From the NCBI GenBank assembly GCA_030689795.1, contig JAUYEO010000169.1:1-45281 (forward strand): DNA of 45,281 bases. The letters are read 5' to 3'. The position numbers and the translations under genes are program-made. The notes beneath the pieces were generated by a model. That model did not search any database. It was given only the letters and a program-made list of their open reading frames with translations, and had not been told where the DNA came from. Shown here in pieces: positions 26,304 through 35,451 of this stretch. Position 1 is the stretch's first letter. Each line of letters begins with the position of its first letter. The stretch is from Desulfobacterales bacterium (GTDB lineage Bacteria > Desulfobacterota > Desulfobacteria > Desulfobacterales > RPRI01).

Positions 26304-26346
26304 TATTTATCCCCCGCCATTAGAAAATAAAGACGGGGGATAAATA
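26304..26346 (-). other. 13-bp perfect hairpin between qmoB and qmoC
   Basis: TATTTATCCCCCG (26304-26316) and CGGGGGATAAATA (26334-26346) form a perfect inverted repeat with a 17-nt loop. In the mRNA it lies after the qmoB stop and just before the qmoC ribosome binding site. No T-run follows, so it is more likely an RNA processing or stability element than a terminator. Confidence 0.7.
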
Positions 26347-26350
26347 AATA

Positions 26351-28669
26351 TCAGAATCCCTTGAACGGATTAGGCCCAAGTCCTTCGATTATTTCTACAA
26401 AATCACCGATCATCTTGGGAATCTTGTCGTATTCATCTATTGCAATTTCAAACTGTGCAACCCGCTCATTTTCAAGGGCCAGGCTCTGGAGAGCCTCACC
26501 GATCTTTTTCATTCTTATACTTGCAAGCTCGCTCCCTTTTACAAAATGGCACTGGTAATCATCACCGTGCCTGCAGCCAAGGAGAAAGATACCGTCCATC
26601 CCCTGTGAAAGCGCATCCTTTATCCATATAACATTTACCGAGCCAAGACATCTTACAGGGATAAACCTTACGATATGTGAATAATTAAGCCTGTTCATGC
26701 CGGCAATATCAAGAGCCGGATAAGCGTCATTTTCACAAACAAGGGCAAGAATTCTTAAAGGCGGATCGTCAAAGTCATTTTCAGAAGGAACCTTAATCGA
26801 TTTTACCATCGATCCTATGCTGTCGATATTGTAATCGGCAAAACCGATAATCCGCTCAGGACACGCGCCCATGCAGGTTCCGCAGCGTCTGCATCGGGTC
26901 GGGTTCGGCTTTGGTGTGCCTTTTTCATCATCATCGAGAGCGCCGAAAGGACATTCCTCCGTGCAGCGCTTGCACTGGGTGCATCTCTGGAAGAAAAAGT
27001 CGGGAAACGACATATCGCCGGATCTCGGATGAACCGCAACGCCTCTGTTGGAAGATTCAATGCATTGAATCGCTTTAAGGGCTGCTCCCGTTGCGTCTTC
27101 AATTGTCTCTTCCATGGTCATGCTTCTGCGGATACATCCGGCGGCATAAATGCCGGTTCTCTGTGTTTCATACGGAAAGCATATGAAATTTGAATCGGTG
27201 TACTTGTCAAAAAGATCTATATCTCGGAACCCTGGGCCCTGCCTGTAAGCAAGATTTATAACAGGATCATCAGCGGTCGCAGGAACCATGCCTGTGGCCA
27301 GAACAACCATATCCGCTTTAACCTTTATCTTTTCGCCCAGAAGAGTATTATCGGCTTCAACAACCATCCCGTCGCCGTTTTTTGAAACACTCACAACTTC
27401 TCCCTTGGTCAAAAAGATACCGGGATCCTGCTGGATGCTCTTATAAAAATTTTCCATAAGGCCGGGGGTCCGCATATGCTGATAAATAACGTAGGCCTTC
27501 CCGTCCGGATAATCCTCACGGACATATTTAGCCTGCTTCAGCGATACCAGGCTCGTTACCGATCCGGCATAAGCGAAATCATTGTCGCTTCCTTTTCCGG
27601 GACTCTGGACAAATACAACCGATCTGGCCTCTTTACCGTCCGAAGGGCGCATTATCCTGCCTTTCGCTGCAATCTCCTCAAACCGGGTGTTCGTAACAAC
27701 ATCGGGAAGCTCGCCAAACCCAAGATGGGCAAATTCATTTCCTTCCGGATTATATGGTCTCCATCCGGCAGTAAGTATGACTGCGCCGAATTTTTCGCCG
27801 TTCGGATCAATCGCAAGAATATCCAGTTTGCCTTTATTAAAGTCCTTGTAAATCTCTATCTGTTTATCTTTATCAAACTCTTTCCCATTCGAATCAATCT
27901 TCATTTCGGGAGGCAGCGGAAATGGAACATCAAATTCTATATTTTCTCCGGGTTTCTTTAAAGTAACAGTAAAATCTCCGGGCTGACCGGCTATTCTGGC
28001 AACAACAGTGTTCGTTTTCACTGTTATGCCGGGCAATGATTCAAGCTCTTTAATCCTGTCTGAAATAACAGGAGGAATAATATTTTCAAATGGATTTTCA
28101 ACCGGAAGCTGCTTGCGCACCTTTGCAGCATATCCTCCCAGAGAGCTCTCCTTCTCTACGATTGTTACTTCATATCCGGTTTTTGCAGCATCCATAGCTG
28201 CCGAAATACCCGCTATACCGCCGCCGATAACCAGTATCTTCCTGCAAAAAGCGTCGAGTTTGTAAGGCTCAGGCAGTGTTATCTTCTGTATCTTGATGAC
28301 ACCCATTTTCAGATAATCTTCAGCCATCATCTGAATATGGTCAATACCGCCTTCTTCTCCGGCTTTTTTTGTGCTTGGATGGGTCCATACAACCTGCTCT
28401 CTCAGATTGACACGATCCACAAGGCAGCCGTCAAATCTGAAAATATCGAAATTGACCCGGCGGGAACAGGCTCCAATCACGAGAGAATTGACTCCCTCGC
28501 CGGCTATATCCTGCTTGAGTAATTCCAGGCCTTCCTTGCCGCAAAGAAACGGGTGTGTCTTGACTATGCCCACGCCGGCTTCTTTAGGAACCGCGCTAAG
28601 CTTTTCTACATTGAGAGCTTCTCCGATTCCGCAACCAGTGCATATATATACGCCATATTTCTTATTCAT
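26351..28669 (-). CDS. qmoB: quinone-interacting membrane-bound oxidoreductase subunit QmoB
   Basis: QmoB is an HdrA-like flavoprotein fused to an MvhD-like domain, thought to take part in electron transfer, perhaps by bifurcation or confurcation, to APS reductase. The 772-residue product has an N-terminal Cys region (CTGCGIGEALN, GACSRR), an FAD dinucleotide fold ILVIGGGIAGISAAMDAA near 144-161, and two ferredoxin motifs CTQCKRCTEECPFG and CRRCGTCMGACPE near 570-620. The C-terminal 120 residues are MvhD-like (CENDAYPALD, RCLGSVN, GCRHGDDYQC). All Cys codons expected are present, without in-frame UGA. It starts 10 bp after qmoA. Confidence 0.95.
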   Translation of the reverse strand: MNKKYGVYICTGCGIGEALNVEKLSAVPKEAGVGIVKTHPFLCGKEGLELLKQDIAGEGVNSLVIGACSRRVNFDIFRFDGCLVDRVNLREQVVWTHPSTKKAGEEGGIDHIQMMAEDYLKMGVIKIQKITLPEPYKLDAFCRKILVIGGGIAGISAAMDAAKTGYEVTIVEKESSLGGYAAKVRKQLPVENPFENIIPPVISDRIKELESLPGITVKTNTVVARIAGQPGDFTVTLKKPGENIEFDVPFPLPPEMKIDSNGKEFDKDKQIEIYKDFNKGKLDILAIDPNGEKFGAVILTAGWRPYNPEGNEFAHLGFGELPDVVTNTRFEEIAAKGRIMRPSDGKEARSVVFVQSPGKGSDNDFAYAGSVTSLVSLKQAKYVREDYPDGKAYVIYQHMRTPGLMENFYKSIQQDPGIFLTKGEVVSVSKNGDGMVVEADNTLLGEKIKVKADMVVLATGMVPATADDPVINLAYRQGPGFRDIDLFDKYTDSNFICFPYETQRTGIYAAGCIRRSMTMEETIEDATGAALKAIQCIESSNRGVAVHPRSGDMSFPDFFFQRCTQCKRCTEECPFGALDDDEKGTPKPNPTRCRRCGTCMGACPERIIGFADYNIDSIGSMVKSIKVPSENDFDDPPLRILALVCENDAYPALDIAGMNRLNYSHIVRFIPVRCLGSVNVIWIKDALSQGMDGIFLLGCRHGDDYQCHFVKGSELASIRMKKIGEALQSLALENERVAQFEIAIDEYDKIPKMIGDFVEIIEGLGPNPFKGF

Positions 28670-28679
28670 GGATAACCTC

Positions 28680-29957
28680 CTACCTCCTCACCAGGGTTTG
28701 AATAGCCTTAAGGGCCATACCGGTGGCATTCTGGTTTGACGATACCACATCGGCAGGCTTGTTGGCACATCCTGCAGCAAACATTCCGCCCTTATTAAAA
28801 TCATTGATGATGAATCCGTCAGGGTTATAATTCAATTCTGCATGCGGTTTGCTTATTGCTGCTGTCGGTTGCATGCCTGTAGCAAGAACGGCCATTTCAA
28901 CAGTCTGTCTGACCTTTTCACCTGTTACGGCATTTTCGGCAACTACTGTAATATTTTTTGTGGCAGGATCTTCACTTACTTCCGCCACTTTGCCCTTGAT
29001 GAAAAATACTTTGTCGTCGGCCTTGATCTTGTTATAAAATTTTTCATATCTCAGGCCGGGAGTCCTCAAATCTATATAAAAGATATAGATTTTGGCATCA
29101 GGATATTGTTCCCTGATATAAGTCGCATGCTTGAGTGAAGCCATGCAGCATATGTAAGAACAATAAGGAAGGTGATTTTCATCCCTTGATCCGGCGCACT
29201 GGGCAAATGCAACGCTTTCCGGAGCCTTGCCGTCGGAGGGGCGGAGTATTTTCCCCTTTGTGGGGCCATTTGGAGAAGCATATCTTTCCAGAATCATGTT
29301 CGTAATTATATTAGGATACTTACCGAATCCGAGATTATCGATCTTATTAGCGTCATACGGAGCCCATCCTGTTGCCCATACGATTGCGCCCACCTTAAGG
29401 TTAATAGTCTTTGATTCCATCTTAAGGTCTATTGCGCTGTATTTACATGCATCAACACACTTGGCACATTCAGGCCCTTTGCATGTTGCGCCGTCAATAA
29501 CATAACGCATTGGAAATGACATTTCAAAAGGTCTGAATATAGCCTTTGTATTATCGAGGCCGAAATTGAAGTCGTTTTTTCTTTCAACAGGGCATACTTT
29601 AACGCATTCATCGCAAGCCACACAGTTTTCATTGATATATCTCGGGCTTAACTTGATCTGAACATCATAATTTCCCGGCACGCCCTCAACATTTTGAACC
29701 TCTGCCAGTGTAAAAACTTTGATTCTCGGGTTGTCTTTAATTCTCCTGAAATTGATCTCAAGACCGCAGGTCGGAGGACATAGCTTTGGAAAATATTGAT
29801 TTAATTGCGCTACTCTTCCACCCAGGTAAGGATTTTTTTCGACCAGAAAGACCTCATACCCCACTTCTGCAGTCTCAAGGGCCGTGGTCAAACCGCTCAT
29901 TCCGCCCCCGACGACCAGAACGCTTCCGCTAGCAGGAGCTGCTTTGTCTGCTGTCAT
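28680..29957 (-). CDS. qmoA: quinone-interacting membrane-bound oxidoreductase subunit QmoA
   Basis: QmoA is an HdrA-like flavoprotein of the Qmo complex, which delivers electrons from menaquinol to APS reductase during sulfate respiration. The 425-residue protein begins with an FAD fold (VLVVGGGMSGLTTALETA near 14-31), has CPPTCG near 60, and ferredoxin-like Cys sets CVACDECVKVCPVE (about 110-123) and CKGPECAKCVDACKYSA (about 157-173). A second dinucleotide box lies near CAGSRDENHLPYCSY. A C-terminal GGMFAAGCANKPADV places the FAD. It leads the operon qmoABC. The APS reductase genes often found next to qmo are not here. Confidence 0.95.
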   Translation of the reverse strand: MTADKAAPASGSVLVVGGGMSGLTTALETAEVGYEVFLVEKNPYLGGRVAQLNQYFPKLCPPTCGLEINFRRIKDNPRIKVFTLAEVQNVEGVPGNYDVQIKLSPRYINENCVACDECVKVCPVERKNDFNFGLDNTKAIFRPFEMSFPMRYVIDGATCKGPECAKCVDACKYSAIDLKMESKTINLKVGAIVWATGWAPYDANKIDNLGFGKYPNIITNMILERYASPNGPTKGKILRPSDGKAPESVAFAQCAGSRDENHLPYCSYICCMASLKHATYIREQYPDAKIYIFYIDLRTPGLRYEKFYNKIKADDKVFFIKGKVAEVSEDPATKNITVVAENAVTGEKVRQTVEMAVLATGMQPTAAISKPHAELNYNPDGFIINDFNKGGMFAAGCANKPADVVSSNQNATGMALKAIQTLVRR

Positions 29958-30024
29958 GCTATCCCTCCGTGCTTAAAAAAGTTAATCTTAATAAAATAAT
30001 AAAAAACCGGCGATATCCTTTATA
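29958..30024. promoter_or_regulatory. qmoA leader
   Basis: The minus-strand leader has GGAGGGATAGC just before ATG 29957, a clear ribosome binding site. No -10/-35 pair stands out within this short stretch, so the promoter is probably farther upstream. Confidence 0.5.
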
Positions 30025-30032
30025 TGATGGTT

Positions 30033-30208
30033 TCGTAAAAAGTCCAAATATGCTCTCTTAATGAGCTTTTTGGGGATTTTTAAATGACTTCGCTAAATCA
30101 CAAGAACTCGGGCTAAAGCCCTCAAACAGCTTGTGATTTTTAACGCTCAGTTCTTTAAAAATCTACTTCCCAAAAATCTCAAATCCGTTCGCATATGACT
30201 TTTTACGA
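30033..30208. mobile_element. MITE-like palindrome upstream of qmoA, 176 bp
   Basis: The ends TCGTAAAAAGTCCAAATATGC (30033-30053, 21 nt in two parts TCGTAAAAAGTC and CAAATATGC) and GCATATGACTTTTTACGA (30191-30208) are inverted repeats. Inside is a second inverted pair, TCACAAGAACTCGGGCT facing AGCCC...AGCTTGTGA. The GACTTTTTACGA terminus is shared with other repeats at 30521, 30637, 43664 and 44127. It has no coding capacity. It lies between a candidate promoter and qmoA. Confidence 0.65.
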
Positions 30209-30520
30209 GTCTATCAATTTTCATATGTTTAGAATATCTCATACTTTAACAATGTGTAAGCTATTCTGTTAATACTCTAATATTATTTATGATACAATTA
30301 ATTAAATACTTATATAATTTGGCCGATTCTAGTAATTTAATTAAGATTTAATGTCAAGTTATATTATTTTTATTACATGAACTTAAAATAGTATGATATT
30401 TGAAACTAATTTAAAGGAAATAATGATATAAATAGATGATATATCAGAAATTTATATTGTTGTTAAATAATATACTAATTACTAATATAGGATGAGCTCT
30501 TAAAGAGTAAAATGTTGAGA
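30209..30520. other. very AT-rich gene-free region
   Basis: About 310 bp with unusually low GC and no gene. A candidate promoter for qmoA lies within it at 30329-30357. Otherwise I see nothing definite. Confidence 0.45.
30329..30357 (-). promoter_or_regulatory. candidate promoter toward qmoABC
   Basis: On the minus strand TTGACA (30357-30352) is a consensus -35 box; 17 bp later stands TACTAG (30334-30329), a weak -10. It points toward qmoA 370 bp away, across the palindromic element, so the mRNA leader would be long and structured. Confidence 0.3.
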
Positions 30521-30656
30521 GACTCGTAAAAAGTATAAAATCCCGTCACTCCCGTGAAAATCCGCGCCGGCGGAAAACACTTAAAAAGATCCGCCGCGGC
30601 GGAATCTCGCGGGAATGACGCTTAGAAGTGAATTCGAACTTTTTATGAAGCCGTCA
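30521..30656. mobile_element. palindromic repeat element ending in the TTTTTAYGA motif
   Basis: Starts GACTCGTAAAAAGT (30521-30534) and ends AACTTTTTATGAAGCCGTCA (30637-30656). Inside are facing arms of the GTCACTCCCGTG...CGGGAATGACG type and CCGCGCCGGCGGA facing TCCGCCGCGGCGG. The right end overlaps the 3' end of the adjacent small gene and supplies its last codons. Confidence 0.65.
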
Positions 30657-30897
30657 TCTTTAATGCTTCTTCAAACTTCTTATTAATTTCCTCGGTTATA
30701 ACGGCTGCCTCCTCAAGAAGAATAAATACTTTCCCCACATCTTTATCTTTTGCTTTTCTGGCCCAATCCCGGTATGTTTCGGCATGTTCTTTGTTGTGCT
30801 TTATCCAGTGCTCCAGTAGTTTTGCCATTTTTTGATCAAAAGAGAGAGTTGAAGCCGTTTCTTGGTTGTGATGATTATGATTATGGTGATGTGTCAT
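30643..30897 (-). CDS. small His-rich N-terminus protein
   Basis: An 84-residue protein beginning MTHHHNHNHHNQ, a likely metal-binding stretch, followed by a helical domain (KLLEHWIKHNKEHAETYRDW, then VFILLEEAAVITEEINKKFEEAL). It resembles small uncharacterised proteins of anaerobes that pair a His-rich head with this helical domain; I cannot name a function. GGAGACGACTCA before ATG 30897 is a good ribosome binding site and selects this start over one 42 nt upstream. The last four residues, MTAS, and the stop are encoded by a dispersed repeat, so the native C-terminus may have been replaced. Confidence 0.75.
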   Translation of the reverse strand: MTHHHNHNHHNQETASTLSFDQKMAKLLEHWIKHNKEHAETYRDWARKAKDKDVGKVFILLEEAAVITEEINKKFEEALKMTAS

Positions 30898-31003
30898 TGA
30901 GTCGTCTCCTTCCACAAATTGAATGAATATTAACGACAATAATTATAATGGCTTTGCATTATAGTCAACAAAACATAATCGTATATACCCCGGCTTGAAA
31001 CAA

Positions 31004-32980
31004 ATGAAATATTTTATAATTTCCAGTAATAATCGGCGCTTTAACTACCGGACAATATCCATTGTTGTTTTTGCAGCTCTTATATCAGGTATTATTTCAG
31101 GAGCTTTTATTGCATTAACGTGGGATCTGCCCCAGGTACGCTCGCTTGAGTCTTTCAGGCCGGCCGGAGTGACACGAATATATTCCGCCGACGGTATATT
31201 GCTTTCGGAGCTTTATCTGGAAAAACGAGAACCTGTGCCGCTCAAGGCAATTCCGTATTATCTCAAAGCAGCGCTTGTTGCTACGGAAGACAGGAACTTT
31301 TATAAGCACAGCGGTGTGGATATAAGGGGAATCCTCCGCGCCATAATAAAAGACATAATGGCGGGAGAATATGTCGAAGGCGCAAGCACAATAACCCAGC
31401 AGGTTGCAAAAACTTTTTTTCTGACCCCAAAAAAGAGTTTGTTGCGGAAGATCAAAGAAGCTATCCTTTCCTTTCAGCTTGAACGCCGCTACACCAAAGA
31501 CGAAATAATGGAACTGTATGTCAACCAGATATACTTCGGAAGCGGCGCTTACGGTGTCGAATCTGCGTCAAAATTATATTTCGGAAAATCGGCAAAAGAC
31601 CTTAACCTTACCGAATGCGCTCTGATAGCCGGTTTACCCAAATCCCCTTCCCGTTTTTCCCCTCTCATAAATTTGAATGCGGCTCAAAAAAGAAGAAATA
31701 TTGTACTAAAGCAGATGCTGGCAACCGGGATAATCTCCGAAGCCGAACATAATGCTTCAGCCGGTAATCCTGTTATACTTTTTAATCATCAACAAAGCAG
31801 AGTCATTGCACCCTATTTTATAGAATATGTAAAAAATTATCTCGAAGAGGTACTGGGCGCATCACGATTGTACAGGGAAGGGCTTACCGTTCATACCACT
31901 CTTTTGTCAAATCTGCAGAATGCTGCCGAAGAGTCATCTGCAAACGGAATTGCTGAAATTGCAAAAAGAATGAAAAAGCGCGGCATAATAAATCCCGATC
32001 CTCAGTGCGCTCTTATCTCCATTGACATAAAGACCGGTGGAATCGTTGCCATGACAGGAGGTAACGATTTTTCTAAAAGCTCTTTTAACAGGGCCACAAT
32101 GGCTTTAAGGCAACCCGGATCGGCATTTAAACCTTTTATTTATGCTCTTGCCGTTGAACGCGGGTTTACCCAGCATTCATTACTTCTTGATGCTCCGGTT
32201 GTCTTTAAAGGCGGAAAAATCGGCGAAGACTGGATACCCCAAAATTATTCGGGCAGTTATGAAGGTGAAATTACATTAAGGAAGGCGCTTGCCATTTCAG
32301 AGAATATTCCCGCCATCAGGCTTACAGAAATTCTTGGCCCTTCTTATGTGGCGCAATTTGCCCACAGACTCGGAATCGAAACTTTCCTTGACCCGAACCT
32401 TTCCCTTGCTCTCGGCACATCCGGGGTAACATTGATGGATCTGTCATCCGCATATGCGGTATTTCCAAACATGGGCAAATATATCAGGCCTTTTTGTGTA
32501 ACCGAAGTTGAAGATCACAGGGGGAATATCATATGGCGGACAAAACCACAAAAAAGGATTGTGATGTCGGGCGAAGGGGCCGCAATAATGACAAACATGC
32601 TTGAGGCCGTGATAAATGAAGGCACTGGAACTGCTGCGCGAGTCCTGAACCGATCTGTCGCAGGAAAAACAGGAACAACCAATGATCACAAGGATGCGTT
32701 TTTTATTGGCTTCTCTCCGTCGGTGCTGGCAGGGGTATGGGTTGGCCGCGATATGCCGGCTTCGCTTGGTAAAGGAGAAACCGGAGCAAAGGCGGCGCTT
32801 CCTATATGGATCGATTTCATGTCAAAAGCCCTTGCAAACAAACAGGGCGAGGCATTTAATGTGCCTGAAGGAGTAGTCATTGTAAACATAGATCCTGCGA
32901 CGGGTCTTCCGGCATCACCCGAATCAAAGGTTGTTGCAACTGCTCTTTATAAAAAAGGAACGGAGCCAAACCATCCATAA
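31004..32980 (+). CDS. mrcA: penicillin-binding protein 1A (bifunctional peptidoglycan synthase)
   Basis: PBP1A polymerises lipid II and cross-links the peptides. After a short cytoplasmic part and one transmembrane segment (about residues 19-41), the transglycosylase domain has the catalytic Glu in ATEDRNFYKHSGVD (near 92) with GASTITQQVAK and RKIKEAILSFQLERRYTKDEI. The transpeptidase domain has SAFKPF (SxxK, near 372), an SxN-type segment in the SENIPAIR region and KTGTT near 554. Length is normal but the C-terminal tail is short. The first in-frame start is a TTG 9 nt earlier; I take the ATG. It is followed by a cyclase gene on the same strand. Confidence 0.93.
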   Translation: MKYFIISSNNRRFNYRTISIVVFAALISGIISGAFIALTWDLPQVRSLESFRPAGVTRIYSADGILLSELYLEKREPVPLKAIPYYLKAALVATEDRNFYKHSGVDIRGILRAIIKDIMAGEYVEGASTITQQVAKTFFLTPKKSLLRKIKEAILSFQLERRYTKDEIMELYVNQIYFGSGAYGVESASKLYFGKSAKDLNLTECALIAGLPKSPSRFSPLINLNAAQKRRNIVLKQMLATGIISEAEHNASAGNPVILFNHQQSRVIAPYFIEYVKNYLEEVLGASRLYREGLTVHTTLLSNLQNAAEESSANGIAEIAKRMKKRGIINPDPQCALISIDIKTGGIVAMTGGNDFSKSSFNRATMALRQPGSAFKPFIYALAVERGFTQHSLLLDAPVVFKGGKIGEDWIPQNYSGSYEGEITLRKALAISENIPAIRLTEILGPSYVAQFAHRLGIETFLDPNLSLALGTSGVTLMDLSSAYAVFPNMGKYIRPFCVTEVEDHRGNIIWRTKPQKRIVMSGEGAAIMTNMLEAVINEGTGTAARVLNRSVAGKTGTTNDHKDAFFIGFSPSVLAGVWVGRDMPASLGKGETGAKAALPIWIDFMSKALANKQGEAFNVPEGVVIVNIDPATGLPASPESKVVATALYKKGTEPNHP

Positions 32981-33160
32981 ATAACCTCTATAAACCTCAA
33001 AAAAGCCGAGTGTGCGAGGCGTGATGGAAGGGAGACGATTGAAGCCGGGAGATTGACCTGTCCTAACATGTTGACTTTTTAGCGCTGTTAAAATATTGTC
33101 GGACAAATTCTGTTCGGAGTGAAATAATAAACCGGAGTTCTTCAAGCGGATATAATATTT

Positions 33161-35422
33161 ATGCCTCTTTTTCAAAATAAATTAAAATTCAATCCTGTCA
33201 TCATCTCAATCATCGCTGTAATTATAGTAACTTTCTCCTATTTGTACGGTATTCCTTTTCTTGACCTCATGGAATTGAAAACCGTCGATTTGAGATTCAA
33301 ATCAAGAGGGAACATACCTACAACTTCAGATGTCGTTCTTGCTGTAATAGACGAAAAAAGCATCGCAAAAGAAGGCAAATGGATCTGGCCCAGGTCAAAA
33401 ATGGCGGAACTTGTCAACAGGCTTTCAAATGCCGGAGCTAAAGTAATCGCTTTCGATATCGGGTTTCTTGAAGCCGATGAAAAGAGCACTGTCAGAGCAA
33501 TAGAAGAGATTCAGAAAAAGATGGGGGATCTCACCCAAGTCAATCCTTCACTGGCAAAATATCTCGAGGATCTCAAATTCCATACGGACAATGACAGGCT
33601 TCTTGCAAATGCAATACGCAACTCAAAAGCAAAAGTCATCCTCGGCTATTTTTTCCAGACCGATAAAACATCGGCAGGACATATCGATGAAAAAGAAATC
33701 CGCATGCACCAGAACAATGTTCAGAGCTCGGAATACAAATCGATATCCTATTCATCAGAATCGGCCAGAAATGCCCCGCTCATAGAGACTTTTTCTCCAC
33801 AGTCAAATATCAAAGCTATTTCAGAAACAACAGGTTATTCGGGTTATTTCAACATGTTTCCTGATGAAGACGGAGTAGTCCGGTGGCTTCCGGCCGTTCT
33901 GAAATGCAGGGAATCTCTGTATGCTCCGTTATCCGTTGTCACTGTCAGCGCTTTTCTTGACAGCCAGCCCTCTGTTCAATTGTATGAATACGGCGTCGGT
34001 GAAATAAAAATCGGGGATATGTCAATTCCGACCGATGAGATCGGAAGGATAATAATAAACTACAGGGGGCCCGGAAAAACTTTTCCGCATATTTCCGTAA
34101 CCGATATTCTGAAAGGCGAAGCTGATACAAACATTACAAACATCATAAAAGACAGGATTGTCCTCATAGGAGCTACCGCCGTAGGAGTATATGACCTCAG
34201 GGTAACCCCATTTTCAACTGTCTTTCCCGGTCTTGAAATTCATGCAAATGTTATAGACAGCATTCTCGGCAAAGACCTTATGTACCACCCGGGCTGGTCA
34301 AATATTTTCGATATATTCGCAATAATCATCGCCGGACTGTTTCTTGGAATAATAATTCCCAGAACCAATGTATTGGCGGGCGCGGCGGCATCGATATTTT
34401 TATTTTTCGGATATATTCTTCTATGCCAGTTCCTTTTTTCCGGAAAGGGGTGGATATTGAACCTGGTCTATCCTCTTTCGGTTATGATAATAGTCTATGT
34501 CAGTATCACACTTTACAGATACATAGCCGAATCCAAACAGAAAAAATTCATCAGGGACGCATTCTCCACTTACCTTGCTCCTTCGGTAGTAAAGCAGCTC
34601 ATCGATTCACCTGAGAAGCTGGGTCTAGGCGGCCAGGAACGGGATATTACCGCTTTTTTTTCAGATATCCAGGGTTTTACAGGCATTTCCGAGACACTCT
34701 CCCCTAAAGAGCTGGTTGATCTTTTAAATGAATTCCTTACTGAAATGACCGATATCATCCTCGAATTCGAGGGAACAGTGGACAAATTCGAAGGCGATGC
34801 GATCATCGCCTTTTTCGGAGCGCCAAATGACTTGCCCAATCATTCAGAAGTTGCCTGCAAGGCATGTATAAAAATGCAGAAAAAACTCGAAGCGCTGAGG
34901 ACAAAATGGAAATCAGAGAAAAGACCCGCACTGAAAATGCGCATAGGACTTTGCAGCGGTAACGCCATTGTCGGGAACATGGGATCAAAGAACCGGATGG
35001 ATTATACGATGATGGGAGATACGGTCAACATTGCCGCAAGGCTTGAAGGAGTAAACAAGATTTACGGCATTTATTCAATGATAAGCGATACGACATTTGC
35101 CGCGGCGGGAAACGGAATAGTGACACGTGAGATAGACTCGGTAAATGTGGTCGGCAGAAACGAACCTGTTACCATATACGAACTCGTGGGGCTTCCCGAA
35201 GATATTGATGACGGTACGCGCAGGACTTTCGACAGTTACGCAAAAGGTCTTGCGGCATACAGGAGGAGCAACTGGGACCTTGCCATAAAACAATTCATAT
35301 CGGTTCTCGACCTCACCATAAACGACGGGCCAAGCAAAACAATGCTGGCCCGTTGCAATGAATATAAACTCAATCCGCCTGAAAAAGACTGGAACGGGGC
35401 ATATACGATAAAGACCAAATAG
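33161..35422 (+). CDS. CHASE2-domain class III adenylate cyclase
   Basis: A 753-residue sensory cyclase. An N-terminal transmembrane segment (about 11-30) leads into an extracytoplasmic CHASE2 domain (about 35-345, containing VVLAVIDEKSI, IAFDIGFLE, RIIINYRGPGKTF and KDRIVLIGATAVG). Three transmembrane segments follow (about 375-445), then a class III nucleotidyl cyclase domain (about 490-680). Metal-binding Asp lie in FFSDIQGFTG and the following GTVDKFEGDAIIAFFG; the Lys of DKFEGD and the Asp of MDYTMMGDTVNIAARLE are those that select ATP. It therefore likely makes cAMP in response to an external signal. A short TPR-like tail ends the protein. Confidence 0.93.
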   Translation: MPLFQNKLKFNPVIISIIAVIIVTFSYLYGIPFLDLMELKTVDLRFKSRGNIPTTSDVVLAVIDEKSIAKEGKWIWPRSKMAELVNRLSNAGAKVIAFDIGFLEADEKSTVRAIEEIQKKMGDLTQVNPSLAKYLEDLKFHTDNDRLLANAIRNSKAKVILGYFFQTDKTSAGHIDEKEIRMHQNNVQSSEYKSISYSSESARNAPLIETFSPQSNIKAISETTGYSGYFNMFPDEDGVVRWLPAVLKCRESLYAPLSVVTVSAFLDSQPSVQLYEYGVGEIKIGDMSIPTDEIGRIIINYRGPGKTFPHISVTDILKGEADTNITNIIKDRIVLIGATAVGVYDLRVTPFSTVFPGLEIHANVIDSILGKDLMYHPGWSNIFDIFAIIIAGLFLGIIIPRTNVLAGAAASIFLFFGYILLCQFLFSGKGWILNLVYPLSVMIIVYVSITLYRYIAESKQKKFIRDAFSTYLAPSVVKQLIDSPEKLGLGGQERDITAFFSDIQGFTGISETLSPKELVDLLNEFLTEMTDIILEFEGTVDKFEGDAIIAFFGAPNDLPNHSEVACKACIKMQKKLEALRTKWKSEKRPALKMRIGLCSGNAIVGNMGSKNRMDYTMMGDTVNIAARLEGVNKIYGIYSMISDTTFAAAGNGIVTREIDSVNVVGRNEPVTIYELVGLPEDIDDGTRRTFDSYAKGLAAYRRSNWDLAIKQFISVLDLTINDGPSKTMLARCNEYKLNPPEKDWNGAYTIKTK

Positions 35423-35451
35423 GCCCGGAAAGTCTTTTTATACTGCTAATA

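Noticed and set aside
26351..28669. Selenocysteine in QmoB, by analogy with Sec-containing HdrA proteins
   Set aside because: The frame is uninterrupted, and the expected Cys positions are encoded by Cys codons.
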